Of a stretch of DNA of 64,000 nucleotides, positions 9,200 through 18,085 are shown one piece after another. The number at the start of each line of letters is the position of its first letter. The first letter of the stretch is position 1. A program made the position numbers and the translations under genes. The notes under the pieces were generated by a model. That model was not told where the DNA came from. It made no database searches and was given only the letters and a program-made list of their open reading frames with translations. Source of the DNA: VRUE01 sp963822295 (GTDB taxonomy: Bacteria > Actinomycetota > Thermoleophilia > Solirubrobacterales > 70-9). Where the stretch lies: positions 1,364,001 to 1,428,000 of the forward strand of contig CAWGHD010000002.1 of the NCBI GenBank assembly GCA_963822295.1, read 5' to 3'.

Positions 9200-10384
9200 C
9201 TAGGAGCCGGGGACTTCGATCACGATCGCGTCGCCCTGGCCGCCGCCGCTGCAGATCGCGGCGACGCCGAGCCCGCCGCCACGACGGCCGAGCTCATGGA
9301 CGAGCGAGCCGACGATCCGCGAGCCGGAGGCGCCGATCGGGTGACCGAGCGCAATCGCCCCGCCGTTGACGTTGACGTTCTCCTCCTCGACGCCGAGCAT
9401 CCGCATCGAGTTGAGGGCGACCGAGGCGAAGGCCTCGTTGATCTCCCAGAGGTCGACGTCGCCGGCGCTCTTGCCGATCTTCTCCAGCGCCTGCTTGGCG
9501 GCGTTGGCGGGGGTTTTCGCCAGGTAGGCGAAGTCGTCGGCGACCGTGCCGTAGGAGATGACGCGGGCCAGCACCTGCCTGCCCTCCTTCTCCGCCCACT
9601 CATCCGAGGCGACGACGATCGCGCCGGCGCCGTCGTTGACGCCCGGGGCGTTGCCGGCGGTGTGGGTCGCGTCCTCGCCGCCGATCGGCCGCAGCCCGGC
9701 CAGGGTCTCGACCGTGGTCTCGGCGCGGATCGCCTCGTCGGCCTCGATCGTGCTCTCGCCCTTGCGCGACTTGACCGTGACGCCGACGATCTCGTCGGCG
9801 AGCCGGCCGGCGTCGGTCGCCTCGGCGGCGAGCCGGTGCGAGCGCTCGGCGAATTTATCCATGTCGGCGCGCGTGATCTCGAGCTCGTTGGAGACCTCGC
9901 TCGCCTCGTTGATCATCTGCTTTTCGGTAAAGGGGTTGGTGAGCCCGTCGTGGACCATCGCGTCGATCGTCTCGACGTGGCCCATCCGGTAGCCGAAGCG
10001 GGCGCCGGGCAGCAGATGCGGGGCGCCGCTCATCGACTCCATGCCGCCGGTCACGGCGACCTCGGTGTCGCCGGCGCGGATCGCCATGTCGGCGAGGCCG
10101 ATCGTGCGCATGCCCGACGCGCAGACCTTGTTGATCGTCTCCGAGGGGACCTCCTTGGGGATGCCGCCCTTGATCTGGGCCTGGCGCGAGGGGATCTGCC
10201 CCTGGCCGGCCTGCAGGACCTGGCCGAAGACGACCTGGTCGACCTGCTCGGGGTCGACGCCGGATCGCTCGAGCGCCGCGGAGATCGCCTGGCCCCCGAG
10301 GTCGGTGGCGTCGAGGGAGGAGAGGGTGCCGCCCATCTTGCCGAAGGGGGTACGTGCTGTTCCGAGGATGACTGTGCTGGGCAT
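9200..10384 (-). CDS. Thiolase (acetyl-CoA C-acetyltransferase)
   Basis: 394 aa, standard thiolase length. It condenses two acyl-CoA units or cleaves 3-ketoacyl-CoA. Catalytic residues are all visible: acylated Cys88 in NKVCASGMR, His348 in IALGHPIGASGSR and Cys378 in AICSGGGQGDA. The NEAFA motif (here INEAFASVAL) is also present. It is divergent to pepA and upstream of the HAD and mutase genes on the same strand, fitting a short acyl-CoA metabolism block. Acetoacetyl-CoA versus longer ketoacyl-CoA preference is not decidable here. Confidence 0.94.
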   Translation of the reverse strand: MPSTVILGTARTPFGKMGGTLSSLDATDLGGQAISAALERSGVDPEQVDQVVFGQVLQAGQGQIPSRQAQIKGGIPKEVPSETINKVCASGMRTIGLADMAIRAGDTEVAVTGGMESMSGAPHLLPGARFGYRMGHVETIDAMVHDGLTNPFTEKQMINEASEVSNELEITRADMDKFAERSHRLAAEATDAGRLADEIVGVTVKSRKGESTIEADEAIRAETTVETLAGLRPIGGEDATHTAGNAPGVNDGAGAIVVASDEWAEKEGRQVLARVISYGTVADDFAYLAKTPANAAKQALEKIGKSAGDVDLWEINEAFASVALNSMRMLGVEEENVNVNGGAIALGHPIGASGSRIVGSLVHELGRRGGGLGVAAICSGGGQGDAIVIEVPGS

Positions 10385-10465
10385 CGCGGACCTTTCGTCT
10401 TGGTTTTATGCCGGGTCTCGGCTCGAACGTGGGCCGCATGGCCCTGAAGTGAAAGATTACCGGTG

Positions 10466-11899
10466 ATGAAGGTTGCGGTCACACAGCAGGGCGTCACCGA
10501 GGTCGAGGCCGACCTGCTCGTCGTCGGGCTCTTCCAGGGCGAGGAGCTGCCCGGGGATCTGGCGGGGGCCGCCGGCGCCGCGGACGCCCGGGGCGGGTTC
10601 AAGAAGCTCTCGGTCCTTCACCCCGAGCGGCCCGGCCGCGCCCTCGCGGTCGGCCTCGGCAAACGCGAGGAGATGGACGCCGAGCGAGCCAGGGTCGCGG
10701 CGGCGCTCGCCGCCCAGCACGCCGGCAGGGTCGAGGCGACCTCGGTCGCCTGGCTGCCGCCGGACGCGGATGGCGACGCGGGCGAGATCGCCGCGGGCAT
10801 CGTGACCGGCACGATCCTCGGCTCATACCGCTTCGACCGCTTCCTCTCCAGGGATCCGGAGGACCCTCCCCCGCCGGCGCTCGAGTCGCTGGTCCTGCTG
10901 GCTCCCGAGGGCGTCTCCGACAGCGCCGAGGCGGCGCGCATCTGCGCCGAGGCCCAGAACCGGGCCCGGGACCTCCAGAGCCTGCCCTCGAACGTCGCCA
11001 CCCCCGCCTATCTCGGCCGCCGGGCACGCGAGGTCGCCTCCCACCACGAGGGAGTCACCACCGAGGTGCACGGCCGCGACTGGCTCGTCGAGAAGAAGAT
11101 GGGCGGCCTGGTCGCCGTCAGCCAGGGCAGCGAAGAGGACCCGAAGCTGATCGTCCTGCGCTACGCGGGCGGCGGGTCGGGCCCGACGCTCGGGCTGGTC
11201 GGCAAGGGCGTGACCTTCGACACGGGCGGCATCTCGATCAAGCCGTCGGCGGGCATGCAGGACATGAAGATGGACATGTCGGGTGCCGCCGCGGTGCTCG
11301 AGGCGGTCAGCGCGATCGCCGACCTCGGGCTCGAGCTGAACCTGGTCGCGGTGATCCCCTCGACCGAGAACATGCCCTCGGGGACGGCGATCAAGCCCGG
11401 CGACGTCATCACCCAGTACAACGGCAAGACCGTCGAGGTCAACAACACGGACGCGGAGGGGCGGCTGATCCTCGCCGACGCCCTCGCCTACGCGGTCGAG
11501 CTCGGGGCGGAGCGGATCGTCGACCTCGCGACCCTGACCGGCGCCGTCCTGGTCGCGCTCGGCTCCACCTATGCCGCGGTGATCTCAAACGACGACGAGC
11601 TCGCCGCCGCGGTCGAGGACAGCGGCGAGCGGACCGGCGAGCTGGTCTGGCGCCTGCCGCTCCACGCCGAGTACAAGGCGCTGACCAAGGGCACCGTCGC
11701 CGACCTCACCAACGCCTCGGCGAAGCGCAAGGCGGGGACGATCTACGCCGGCTCCTTCCTCGAGGAGTTCGTCGGCGAGACCCCCTGGGCTCACGTCGAC
11801 ATCGCCGGCACGGCCTGGGACGTCGGCCGCGAGTACACCGGCAGCGGCGCCAGCGGCTACGGCGTCCGATTGCTGGTCGAGATCGCCTCGCGGATGTAG
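10466..11899 (+). CDS. pepA: Leucyl aminopeptidase (M17 family)
   Basis: Cytoplasmic dizinc aminopeptidase that removes N-terminal residues from peptides. 477 aa from ATG 10466 (a GTG one codon upstream is also open). The metal and catalytic region is complete: GKGVTFDTGGISIKPS, MKMDMSGAA, and the family signature NTDAEGRLILADAL. The N-terminal half is the less conserved regulatory domain of M17. It is transcribed divergently from the thiolase across a 78-nt gap. Nothing in the sequence indicates specialised regulation or DNA-binding roles like those of E. coli PepA. Confidence 0.95.
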   Translation: MKVAVTQQGVTEVEADLLVVGLFQGEELPGDLAGAAGAADARGGFKKLSVLHPERPGRALAVGLGKREEMDAERARVAAALAAQHAGRVEATSVAWLPPDADGDAGEIAAGIVTGTILGSYRFDRFLSRDPEDPPPPALESLVLLAPEGVSDSAEAARICAEAQNRARDLQSLPSNVATPAYLGRRAREVASHHEGVTTEVHGRDWLVEKKMGGLVAVSQGSEEDPKLIVLRYAGGGSGPTLGLVGKGVTFDTGGISIKPSAGMQDMKMDMSGAAAVLEAVSAIADLGLELNLVAVIPSTENMPSGTAIKPGDVITQYNGKTVEVNNTDAEGRLILADALAYAVELGAERIVDLATLTGAVLVALGSTYAAVISNDDELAAAVEDSGERTGELVWRLPLHAEYKALTKGTVADLTNASAKRKAGTIYAGSFLEEFVGETPWAHVDIAGTAWDVGREYTGSGASGYGVRLLVEIASRM

Positions 11900-11947
11900 G
11901 GTCGGTTCGGTGGGCCCGACCAGCGGGGCCCCGACCGAGGAGAGAGC

Positions 11948-12589
11948 ATGAGCGCAAGGCAACTCCTTCCCCTTAGCGGCGTCCTTTCGGTGGTCCTGAT
12001 CTTCGTCTCGTTCCTGATCGTGGGCGAACCCCCGGACCTCGATGCTCCGAACGCCGAGATCCTCGCCTACTACGCCGACAACGAGGACGAGATGATGTTC
12101 GGCTCGGCGCTGCTCGCACTCGGTGCCTTCTTCTTCCTGGTCTTCTCGACCGCGGTCGCCGCGCTGGTCCGCGGGGTCCGGGAGACGACGGCGTCATCGG
12201 CCAGCCTGACCCTCGCGGGCGGGATCATCTTCGCCGTCGGCCTGACGATCTTCGCCGGCATCTCGTTCAGCGCCGCCGAATCGGTGGAGGACGTCGGCAT
12301 CGGCACGATCGAGACCTTCCACGCCCTCGAAATGAACATGTTCTTCCCGCTCGCGGTCGGCGTCGCCGCCTTCCTCTTCGGGGCCGGAGTCGGGACCCTG
12401 AGGACCGGGGCACTGCCCTCGTGGCTGAGCTGGGGGGCGATCGTGCTCGGCGTCTTCGCGATCACCCCGCTCGGCTTCTTCGCCTTCCTCCTCCTGGGCG
12501 TCTGGACGCTGATCGTCAGCGTCCTGCTCTTCATGAGGGCGCGATCGGCCCCGGAGGGCGCGGCGCCGGCGGGTGCGCCTCCCGGCTAG
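11948..12589 (+). CDS. Six-TM membrane protein of unknown function
   Basis: 213 aa. Six hydrophobic segments can be read, beginning with LLPLSGVLSVVLIFVSFLIV and ending with a long pair GAIVLGVFAITPLGFFAFLLLGVW. An acidic loop between the first two (PPDLDAPNAEILAYYADNED) resembles the extracytoplasmic loop of many actinobacterial DUF4386-like membrane proteins, but I cannot assign it firmly. GAGGAGAGAGC lies directly before the ATG. The TAG stop shares a CTAG with the stop of the convergent thioesterase. Confidence 0.8.
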   Translation: MSARQLLPLSGVLSVVLIFVSFLIVGEPPDLDAPNAEILAYYADNEDEMMFGSALLALGAFFFLVFSTAVAALVRGVRETTASSASLTLAGGIIFAVGLTIFAGISFSAAESVEDVGIGTIETFHALEMNMFFPLAVGVAAFLFGAGVGTLRTGALPSWLSWGAIVLGVFAITPLGFFAFLLLGVWTLIVSVLLFMRARSAPEGAAPAGAPPG

Positions 12590-13167
12590 GCCTCGCCGAG
12601 GATCATGCAGGTCGCGGTGCCGTGGGCGAGCAGCTTGCCGCTGTCGGCGGCGGTGAGCGTCGCCTCCGAGGTGGCCTGTTTGCGTCCCCTGTAGAGGACG
12701 CTCGCCTCGCAGACGACCCTGCCCGTGTCGCGGGTGATCGGCCGCACGTACTTGGCCTCGAGGCCGAGCGACGTGTAGCCGACGCCCGCCGGCAGCGTCG
12801 TGTGGACGGCGCAGCCGAGGGCGGAGTCGAGCAGCGTCGCGGCGTAGCCGCCGTGGACGACGCCGATCGGGTTGTAGTGCTCCTCGCCCGGCTCGCCGGA
12901 GAAGACCGCGCGGCCCTCGCTCACTTCGACCGGGCCGAACCTCAGGGTCACCGCGATCGGCGGCGGCGGCACGTCGCCGGCGACGATCGCCCGCATGTAC
13001 TCGATGCCCGTCATCGTCGCCCCGGCGGCCGCGGTCGCCAGCGGGTCCTGCCAGACAAGGGTGCGGCTGCGGCTGTCCTCGGGGTTCTCGCGGGCGATCG
13101 CCTCAGCGGCCTCGACGGCGTTCGACGCGCCCGCGCGTCGCGCTGCGCTCGCCGCCTCTTCGCTCAT
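12586..13167 (-). CDS. PaaI-type hotdog thioesterase
   Basis: 193 aa. The C-terminal 130 residues form a hotdog-fold acyl-CoA thioesterase domain with HYNPIGVVHGGYAATLLDSALGCAVH, the VHGG-type signature near the catalytic region, and TSLGLEAKYVRPIT downstream. The N-terminal 50 residues are a less conserved extension. It likely hydrolyses aromatic or short acyl-CoA esters. The start overlaps the stop of a 52-codon ORF as ATGA, suggesting coupled translation. The divergent HxlR regulator and its palindrome lie immediately upstream, so this thioesterase is probably the regulated gene. Confidence 0.87.
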   Translation of the reverse strand: MSEEAASAARRAGASNAVEAAEAIARENPEDSRSRTLVWQDPLATAAAGATMTGIEYMRAIVAGDVPPPPIAVTLRFGPVEVSEGRAVFSGEPGEEHYNPIGVVHGGYAATLLDSALGCAVHTTLPAGVGYTSLGLEAKYVRPITRDTGRVVCEASVLYRGRKQATSEATLTAADSGKLLAHGTATCMILGEA

Positions 13168-13322
13168 CGACGAGCGCCGCGCGCCCGGCGATCGCCGGCG
13201 GCGGGGACGGGACGGGGGCTCGCCGGATAGAGCAGGTCGGCGGTGATCTCCGCCTGGCTGATCGAGATCCGCGGCGGCTTGTCCCGGTTCTGATGCCTGT
13301 TTCGACTCGCGTTGATCTTCAT
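13164..13322 (-). CDS. Small ORF (52 aa) translationally coupled to the thioesterase
   Basis: ATG at 13322 opens a 52-codon frame ending in TGA at 13164-13166, which overlaps the thioesterase ATG as ATGA. The peptide starts MKINASRNRHQNRDKPPRIS and is basic and proline rich, with no transmembrane segment. I do not recognise it. Its ATG is only 19 nt from the palindromic operator, so it would be the first thing translated from the divergent promoter. It may be a real small protein or only a leader that couples ribosomes to the thioesterase. Confidence 0.45.
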   Translation of the reverse strand: MKINASRNRHQNRDKPPRISISQAEITADLLYPASPRPVPAAGDRRARGARR

Positions 13323-13340
13323 GGGCCGACCCTAGCGCAG

Positions 13341-13361
13341 TGAGTTGCTTGAAGCAACTCA
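13341..13361. promoter_or_regulatory. Perfect palindromic operator between thioesterase and HxlR genes
   Basis: GAGTTGCTTGAAGCAACTC at 13342-13360 is a perfect 9+1+9 palindrome, extended by one more T/A pair on each side. It lies between the divergent thioesterase unit and the HxlR gene, 20 nt before the GTG start of the latter. It is the obvious binding site for that HxlR protein. Confidence 0.75.
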
Positions 13362-13380
13362 ATGTGCAAAGATCACATAC

Positions 13381-13860
13381 GTGCTGCGCCACGACTACCC
13401 GGGACAGGTCTGCTCGATCGCCAAGGCGCTCGAGGTCGTCGGCGAGCGCTGGTCGCTTCTGATCGTGCGCGACGTGATGAACGGGCGGCGGCGCTTCGAC
13501 GAGCTGCAGAGCGGCCTCGGGATCGCCCGCAACACGCTCGCGGCGCGCCTCCAGCGCCTCATCGACGAGGACATCCTCGAGCGGCGTCCCTACCAGACCA
13601 ACCCGGCGCGCCACGAGTACTTCCTGACCGAGAAGGGCCTCGACCTCTGGCCGGCGCTGGTCGCACTGCTCGCCTGGGGCGACCGCCACTCCCCCACCCC
13701 GGCGGGACCGCCGATGCTGATCGTCCACAAGGAGTGCGGCGGCCGCGTCAGCGACCGGGGCCTCTGCGAGTCCTGCGGAGAGGTCCTGCACGCACGGGAC
13801 GCGCGGGCGCTCCCGGGGCCGGGGGTTGCGCGGACCACGGAGGCGCTGGTAGCTTCGTAG
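13381..13860 (+). CDS. HxlR-family transcriptional regulator
   Basis: Winged helix-turn-helix regulator, about 159 aa from GTG 13381. The HxlR core reads QVCSIAKALEVVGERWSLLIVRDVMNGRRRFDELQSGLGIARNTLAARLQ in frame, with the sensing cysteine at the usual N-terminal place and the wing RRPYQTNPARHEYFLTEKG. The C-terminus has two more CxxC-like pairs (KECGG and LCESCGE), a possible small zinc knuckle. An upstream TTG at 13345 would put the start inside the operator, so I prefer the GTG; no Shine-Dalgarno is visible and the message may be leaderless. Likely represses the divergent thioesterase and itself. Confidence 0.88.
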   Translation: MLRHDYPGQVCSIAKALEVVGERWSLLIVRDVMNGRRRFDELQSGLGIARNTLAARLQRLIDEDILERRPYQTNPARHEYFLTEKGLDLWPALVALLAWGDRHSPTPAGPPMLIVHKECGGRVSDRGLCESCGEVLHARDARALPGPGVARTTEALVAS

Positions 13861-13861
13861 C

Positions 13862-15037
13862 GTGCCCTTGGGGAGGTTACGTGGGGCCCTGATCGTCATC
13901 GGTATTGCGATACCGGTGCTGGTCGTCTTCGCCGCGGCGCCCGTCGAGGCGAAGCGCAAAGGAGCCCTCAAGCCCACGTTCAAGCTCAAAGCGAAGGTGC
14001 CGCCGTTCGGCCACGCCTCGTTCACCCACGCCGAGTTCACCACGAAGAGGGCGGGTGAGAAAGCGGGCGCGTCGGCCAAAGGAGGCAAAGGCCCGAAGCC
14101 CACGGTCACGGCGAAGATCAGCAACCTCTCCGACGTGCCCCGCAGCGCGATCGTGCTCGTCCGCGTCAGCAGGTCGAAGAAAAGGCAAAGCACGTATTCC
14201 GCCGACGTCCTGATCATCGGCAGCACAAAGCCGCCCGGTGCAGGGCGCAGCGCCCGCGCCAGCGCGATCCCCCCGTTCGGCGCCGAATACCCCGATCAGT
14301 TCGAGACGACCACCGACTTCGTCGACCTCGTTCTCTTCAACCGGCTTCCGGCGCCGGGAACCGCCCTGATCGGCAAACCAACCGGGAAGGTCGTCCGGGA
14401 AGGCGACATCAACGGCGACAACCCGCCGCAGCCGGCGATCTGCGGCGGGGACGGGGACGGGTACGTCACCCTGACCCTCGCGGCCCTCCACAACGCCGCT
14501 GCGCTCGGCGGCAACGTCCCCAAGAGCCGGGGAGAGAAGTACTTCACCCTCGCTCAGGACCTGCTGTGCGACAGGCCTGCCTTCTCCGACCCCGCCCTGG
14601 CACAAGGGCTCTTCGACCAGGCAGGCTGGACGGCACCGGGGCCCGGACCGGGGCCGGTCCCGGAGGCGGCGGTCGCCTGCACCGGAATTCTCGCCGCCTC
14701 GCCGCCCCCCTTTGAAGCGACCGAGTACGACATCTCCTTCTCCTGCAACAAAGCAGCGACCAGCCTCGGATTCGAGTTGCCCGGCGGCCGCTTCGCCAAT
14801 GGATTCATCCCCCCGCCCGAGCTGCCGCAATGCGTGAACCAGACGATCGGCCCAAACCGCTTCTGGCTCTTCTGCGAGGGAGGCACGCTGGCCGCCGGTG
14901 TCAAATCGACGGCGCGCATGCAGCCGCTCCCGACCCAGCTCGCTCCCTGCGAGAGGCTGAAGATCTTCTTCAATCCCCAGTCCGCCTCTCCGAACGGCCT
15001 GGTCTTCGACAGCAGCCCCTTCGCCCCCTGTCCCTGA
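13862..15037 (+). CDS. Secreted protein of unknown function
   Basis: 391 aa starting with GTG one base after the HxlR stop. The N-terminus GALIVIGIAIPVLVVFAAAPVEA is a signal peptide. A lysine-rich linker follows, then a domain with KISNLSDVPRSAIVLVRVSR, then DINGDNPPQPAICGGDGDGYVTLTLAALHNAAALGG, which has an aspartate-rich loop that could bind calcium. The C-terminal 120 residues contain paired cysteines (VACTGIL, SFSCNKAATSLGFELPG, LPQCVNQTIG, FCEGG, APCERLKIFF). No known family is recognised. Despite the tight spacing to the regulator it may be an independent exported protein. Confidence 0.7.
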   Translation: MPLGRLRGALIVIGIAIPVLVVFAAAPVEAKRKGALKPTFKLKAKVPPFGHASFTHAEFTTKRAGEKAGASAKGGKGPKPTVTAKISNLSDVPRSAIVLVRVSRSKKRQSTYSADVLIIGSTKPPGAGRSARASAIPPFGAEYPDQFETTTDFVDLVLFNRLPAPGTALIGKPTGKVVREGDINGDNPPQPAICGGDGDGYVTLTLAALHNAAALGGNVPKSRGEKYFTLAQDLLCDRPAFSDPALAQGLFDQAGWTAPGPGPGPVPEAAVACTGILAASPPPFEATEYDISFSCNKAATSLGFELPGGRFANGFIPPPELPQCVNQTIGPNRFWLFCEGGTLAAGVKSTARMQPLPTQLAPCERLKIFFNPQSASPNGLVFDSSPFAPCP

Positions 15038-15055
15038 CGCACGGCGGCCCAGCCC

Positions 15056-15098
15056 GATCGTCTAACGTTGGCCAACCGGCCAGTCGGCGTTGACGATC
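15056..15098. promoter_or_regulatory. Nested inverted repeats upstream of the aldehyde dehydrogenase
   Basis: An outer inverted repeat GATCGTCTAACG (15056-15067) / CGTTGACGATC (15088-15098) encloses the perfect palindrome GTTGGCCAAC (15067-15076). It ends about 15 nt before the aldehyde dehydrogenase ATG at 15114. Candidate operator; the regulator is unknown. Confidence 0.45.
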
Positions 15099-15113
15099 AG
15101 AGGAGGAACACGG

Positions 15114-16551
15114 ATGGCAACCGCAGCGGAGCTCCAGGCACGCGACAAGATCTTCATCGGCGGCGAGTGGGTCGAGCCCCAGGCCACCGAGACGCTCGAG
15201 GTGATCAACTCCTCGACCGAGGAGGTCATCGGCACGATCCCGGCCTGCACCGCCGCCGACGCCGACCGCGCCGTGATCGCCGCCCGCGATGCGTTCGACG
15301 CCTGGTCGCAGACCTCGCGCGAGGAGCGGGCCGGCTACCTCTCGGCGATCGCCGCCGGGCTCGGCGAGCGCTCCGAGGAGATCGCGGCGACGATCGCCCA
15401 GGAGCTGGGCATGCCGCTGAAACTGAGCCAGCTGATCCAGGCCGGCCTGCCCACCGGCCAGTTCGCCGCGATGCCCGGGCTGATGGAGGAAGTCGCCTGG
15501 GAGGAGGAGATCGGCAACTCCCGCGTCCTGCGCGAGCCGGTCGGCGTGCTCGGCGCGATCACACCCTGGAACTACCCGCTCAACCAGATCGCCGCCAAGG
15601 TCGCCCCCGCCCTCGCCGCCGGCTGCACGGTCGTCCTCAAGCCGAGCGAGGTCGTCGCCGCTGAACGCCTTCATCCTCGCCGAGGTCATCGAGGCCGCCG
15701 GCCTGCCGGCGGGCGTCTTCAACATGGTCACCGGCGTCGGCCCCGAGGTCGGCGAGGCGATCGCCGGCCACCCCGGCGTCGACATGGTCTCCTTCACCGG
15801 CTCGACCCGCGCCGGCCGCCGCGTCTCCGAGCTCGCCTCGGCGACGGTCAAGCCGGTCGCGATGGAGCTCGGCGGCAAGTCCCCGAACGTGATCCTCGAC
15901 GACGCCGACCTCTCGCGGGCGATCCCCGACGGCGTCGGCAAGTGCTTCCTCAACTCGGGCCAGACCTGCAGCGCCCTGACCCGGATGCTGGTCCCGCGCG
16001 AGAAGCTCGCCGAGGCCGAGGAGATCGCCGCACGGCCGCCCAGGCCTTCACCCCCGGCGACCCCTTCGACGAGGGGACCACGCTCGGGCCGCTCGTCTCC
16101 GAGGTCCAGCGCGAGCGGGTGCGCGGCTACATCGAGAAGGGCGAGGCCGAGGGCGCGAAGCTGCTCACCGGGGGCGCCGCTGCCGCCCGAGGGCCTCGAG
16201 CGCGGCTACTTCGTCCGCCCCACCGTCTTCTCCGAGGTGACGACCGAGATGACGATCGCCCAGGAGGAGATCTTCGGGCCGGTGCTCTCGATCCAGCCCT
16301 ACGAGGACGAGGAGGACGCGGTCCGGATCGCCAACGACACCGACTACGGCCTCGCCGGCGGCGTCTGGTCGGCGGACCAGGAGCGGGCGATCGGCGTCGC
16401 CCGCCGCATCCGCACCGGCCAGATCGAGATCAACGGCGGCGCCTTCAACCCCCTGGCCCCCTTCGGCGGCTACAAGCAGTCCGGGCACGGCCGCGAGAAC
16501 GGCCGCTACGCGATCGAGGAGTTCCTGCAGGTCAAGAGCCTGCAGCTCTAG
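15114..16551 (+). pseudogene. Aldehyde dehydrogenase, interrupted by three frameshifts
   Basis: NAD(P)-dependent aldehyde dehydrogenase, about 475 aa when the frames are joined. AGGAGG precedes ATG 15114. The N-terminal part runs to VLKPSEVVA, then a +1 shift near 15658 leads to LNAFILAEVIEAAGLPAGVFNMV. A 1-base loss near 16030 and a +1 shift near 16175 follow. The catalytic Glu motif VAMELGGKSPNV and nucleophile Cys motif NSGQTCSALTR are intact in sequence, as is the C-terminal PFGGYKQSGHGRENGRYAIEEF. Codon use and conservation outside the lesions look normal, so the shifts may be sequencing errors rather than decay. Likely partner of the acyl-CoA dehydrogenase downstream. Confidence 0.85.
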
Positions 16552-16574
16552 CGGTTCGGGCCGGCGGGTCCCGT

Positions 16575-16635
16575 CCCGGGCGAGGGGGCCTGCGGGCGGG
16601 CCAAACTGGGTCCGTTCTCGGCCCCCTCGCCCGGG
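16575..16635. repeat. Perfect 16-bp inverted repeat, intergenic
   Basis: CCCGGGCGAGGGGGCC (16575-16590) is matched exactly by GGCCCCCTCGCCCGGG (16620-16635) across a 29-nt loop. It lies 24 nt after the aldehyde dehydrogenase stop and before the acyl-CoA dehydrogenase. It can form a very stable hairpin and probably ends the upstream transcript, although no T-run follows. Confidence 0.7.
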
Positions 16636-16714
16636 CCACCCACCGGCAGAGTCGCCAGAGACTGACGCATGAACAGCAAACCCTCCCCGAGTGGCAGCGC
16701 ATAGTCTCCCGCCC

Positions 16715-17866
16715 GTGAACTTCGAGCTAACCGACGAGCAGCGGCTGCTGCGCGACACGGTGCGGGACTTCGCGCGCGAACGAGGTCAGCGCCGGTTGCG
16801 GAGGAGCTCGATCGGACCAAGGCGTTCCCCTACGAGATCGTCGGCAAGATGGGCGAGCTCGGGTTGATGGGGATCCCGTTCCCGGAGGAGTACGGGGGCG
16901 GCGGCGCCGACACGCTCTCCTACGTGCTGGCGGTCGAAGAGCTGGCCCGGATCGACTCCTCGGTCTGCGATCACGATGGCCGCCCACACCTCGCTGGGGA
17001 CGATGCCGATCCACCTCTGGGGCAGCGACGAGCAGAAGGCCGAGTGGATGCCGCGCCTCTGCAGCGGCGAGCGGCTCGCCGCCTTCGGCCTGACCGAGCC
17101 CGAGGCCGGCTCGGACGCCGGCAACACGTCCGCACCACGGCCAAGCTCGACGACGGCGAGTGGGTGATCGACGGCGCCAAGCAGTTCATCACCAACTCGG
17201 GCACCGATATCTCCGGCTGCGTCACGATCACCGCGGTCACCGGCGAGCCGAACGGGCGCAAGGAGATCTCGAACCTGATCGTCCCCAACGGGCACCCCCG
17301 GCTACGAGGCCGGCGAGCCCTACCGCAAGATGGGCTGGAACGCCTCGGACACCCGGCCGCTCTCCTTCGACGACTGCCGGGTGCCGGAGTCCAACCTGCT
17401 CGGCCGCCGCGGCGACGGCTTCAAGAACTTCCTCCACATCCTCGACGGCGGCCGGATCGGCGTCGCGGCGATGGGCGTCGGACTCGCCCAGGGCGCCCTC
17501 GACGAGGCGATCTCCTACGCCAAGGAGCGCCGCGCCTTCGGCCAGCCGATCTCCAAGTTCCAGTCGATCCAGGCGAAGATCGCCGACCTCTCGGCCCAGA
17601 TCGAGGCCGCCCGCCTGCTCACCTAGCGCGCGGCGCTCGAGAAGGACGCCGGCCAGTCGTTCACGCTGACCGCCGCCCAGGCGAAGCTGATCACCGGCCG
17701 CCTCGCGGTCCGGGCCACCGAGGAGGCGGTGCAGATCCACGGCGGCTACGGCTACATCGAGGAGTACCCGGTCTGCCGCTTCTATCGCGACGCCAAGATC
17801 CTCACGATCGGCGAGGGCACCGACGAGGTGCAGCAGATGGTGATCGCCCGCCAGCTCGGCTGCTGA
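16715..17866 (+). pseudogene. Acyl-CoA dehydrogenase, interrupted by four indels and one amber codon
   Basis: FAD enzyme that oxidises acyl-CoA to enoyl-CoA and passes electrons to ETF. About 383 aa when pieced together from GTG 16715. Pieces in order: MNFELTDEQRLLRDTVRDF; KMGELGLMGIPFPEEYGG; TMAAHTSLGTMPIHLWGSDEQK; FGLTEPEAGSDAGNT; DGAKQFITNSGTD; MGWNASDTRPLSFDDCRVPE; then IHGGYGYIEEYPVCRFYRDAKI and IGEGTDEVQQMVIAR. Indels fall near 16780, 16965, 17127 and 17298, and a TAG at 17624-17626 stands where TGG would give LLTWRAALEK. The catalytic Glu lies in GEGTDE-type context of the C-terminal region. Same caution about assembly errors as its neighbour. Confidence 0.85.
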
Positions 17867-17940
17867 GCCACAGGCTCAGAGCCGCGGCGCGATCCGAGGT
17901 TTACCGAAGTCCTCGTGAGAAGGGCATGAGGGACTGGTGT

Positions 17941-18016
17941 CCGGTTTGAGTATTCATTCTGGGTTCTTACCCTACCTAAAATTAATGGTAAAGCAACCCT
18001 AATTAATAATGAGTGG
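17941..18016. other. AT-rich intergenic pocket
   Basis: In a window that is otherwise strongly GC rich, this stretch holds two similar AT tracts, CCTAAAATTAAT and CCCTAATTAAT, and an imperfect inverted repeat GGGTTCTTACC / GGTAAAGCAACCC around the first. It lies between convergent genes (ends at 17866 and 18086). No coding frame is visible in the 219-nt gap. It could be a terminator region or the scar of an inserted element. Confidence 0.4.
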
Positions 18017-18085
18017 ACGAACGGACGAATCGTGCCTGGCAGGCGTGGCCCAGGCGTGAGTTCGGCGGCAGTCAGCGAATCGGGG

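Noticed and set aside
13168..14226. N-terminal extension of the thioesterase frame up to 14226
   Set aside because: The frame stays open across the HxlR gene on the opposite strand, but the translated part has shadow composition; the thioesterase domain begins just after the ATG at 13167.
16560..16640. CRISPR repeat or IS end for the 16-bp inverted repeat
   Set aside because: There is one copy only, no direct repeats or spacers, no transposase frame and no target duplication in view.
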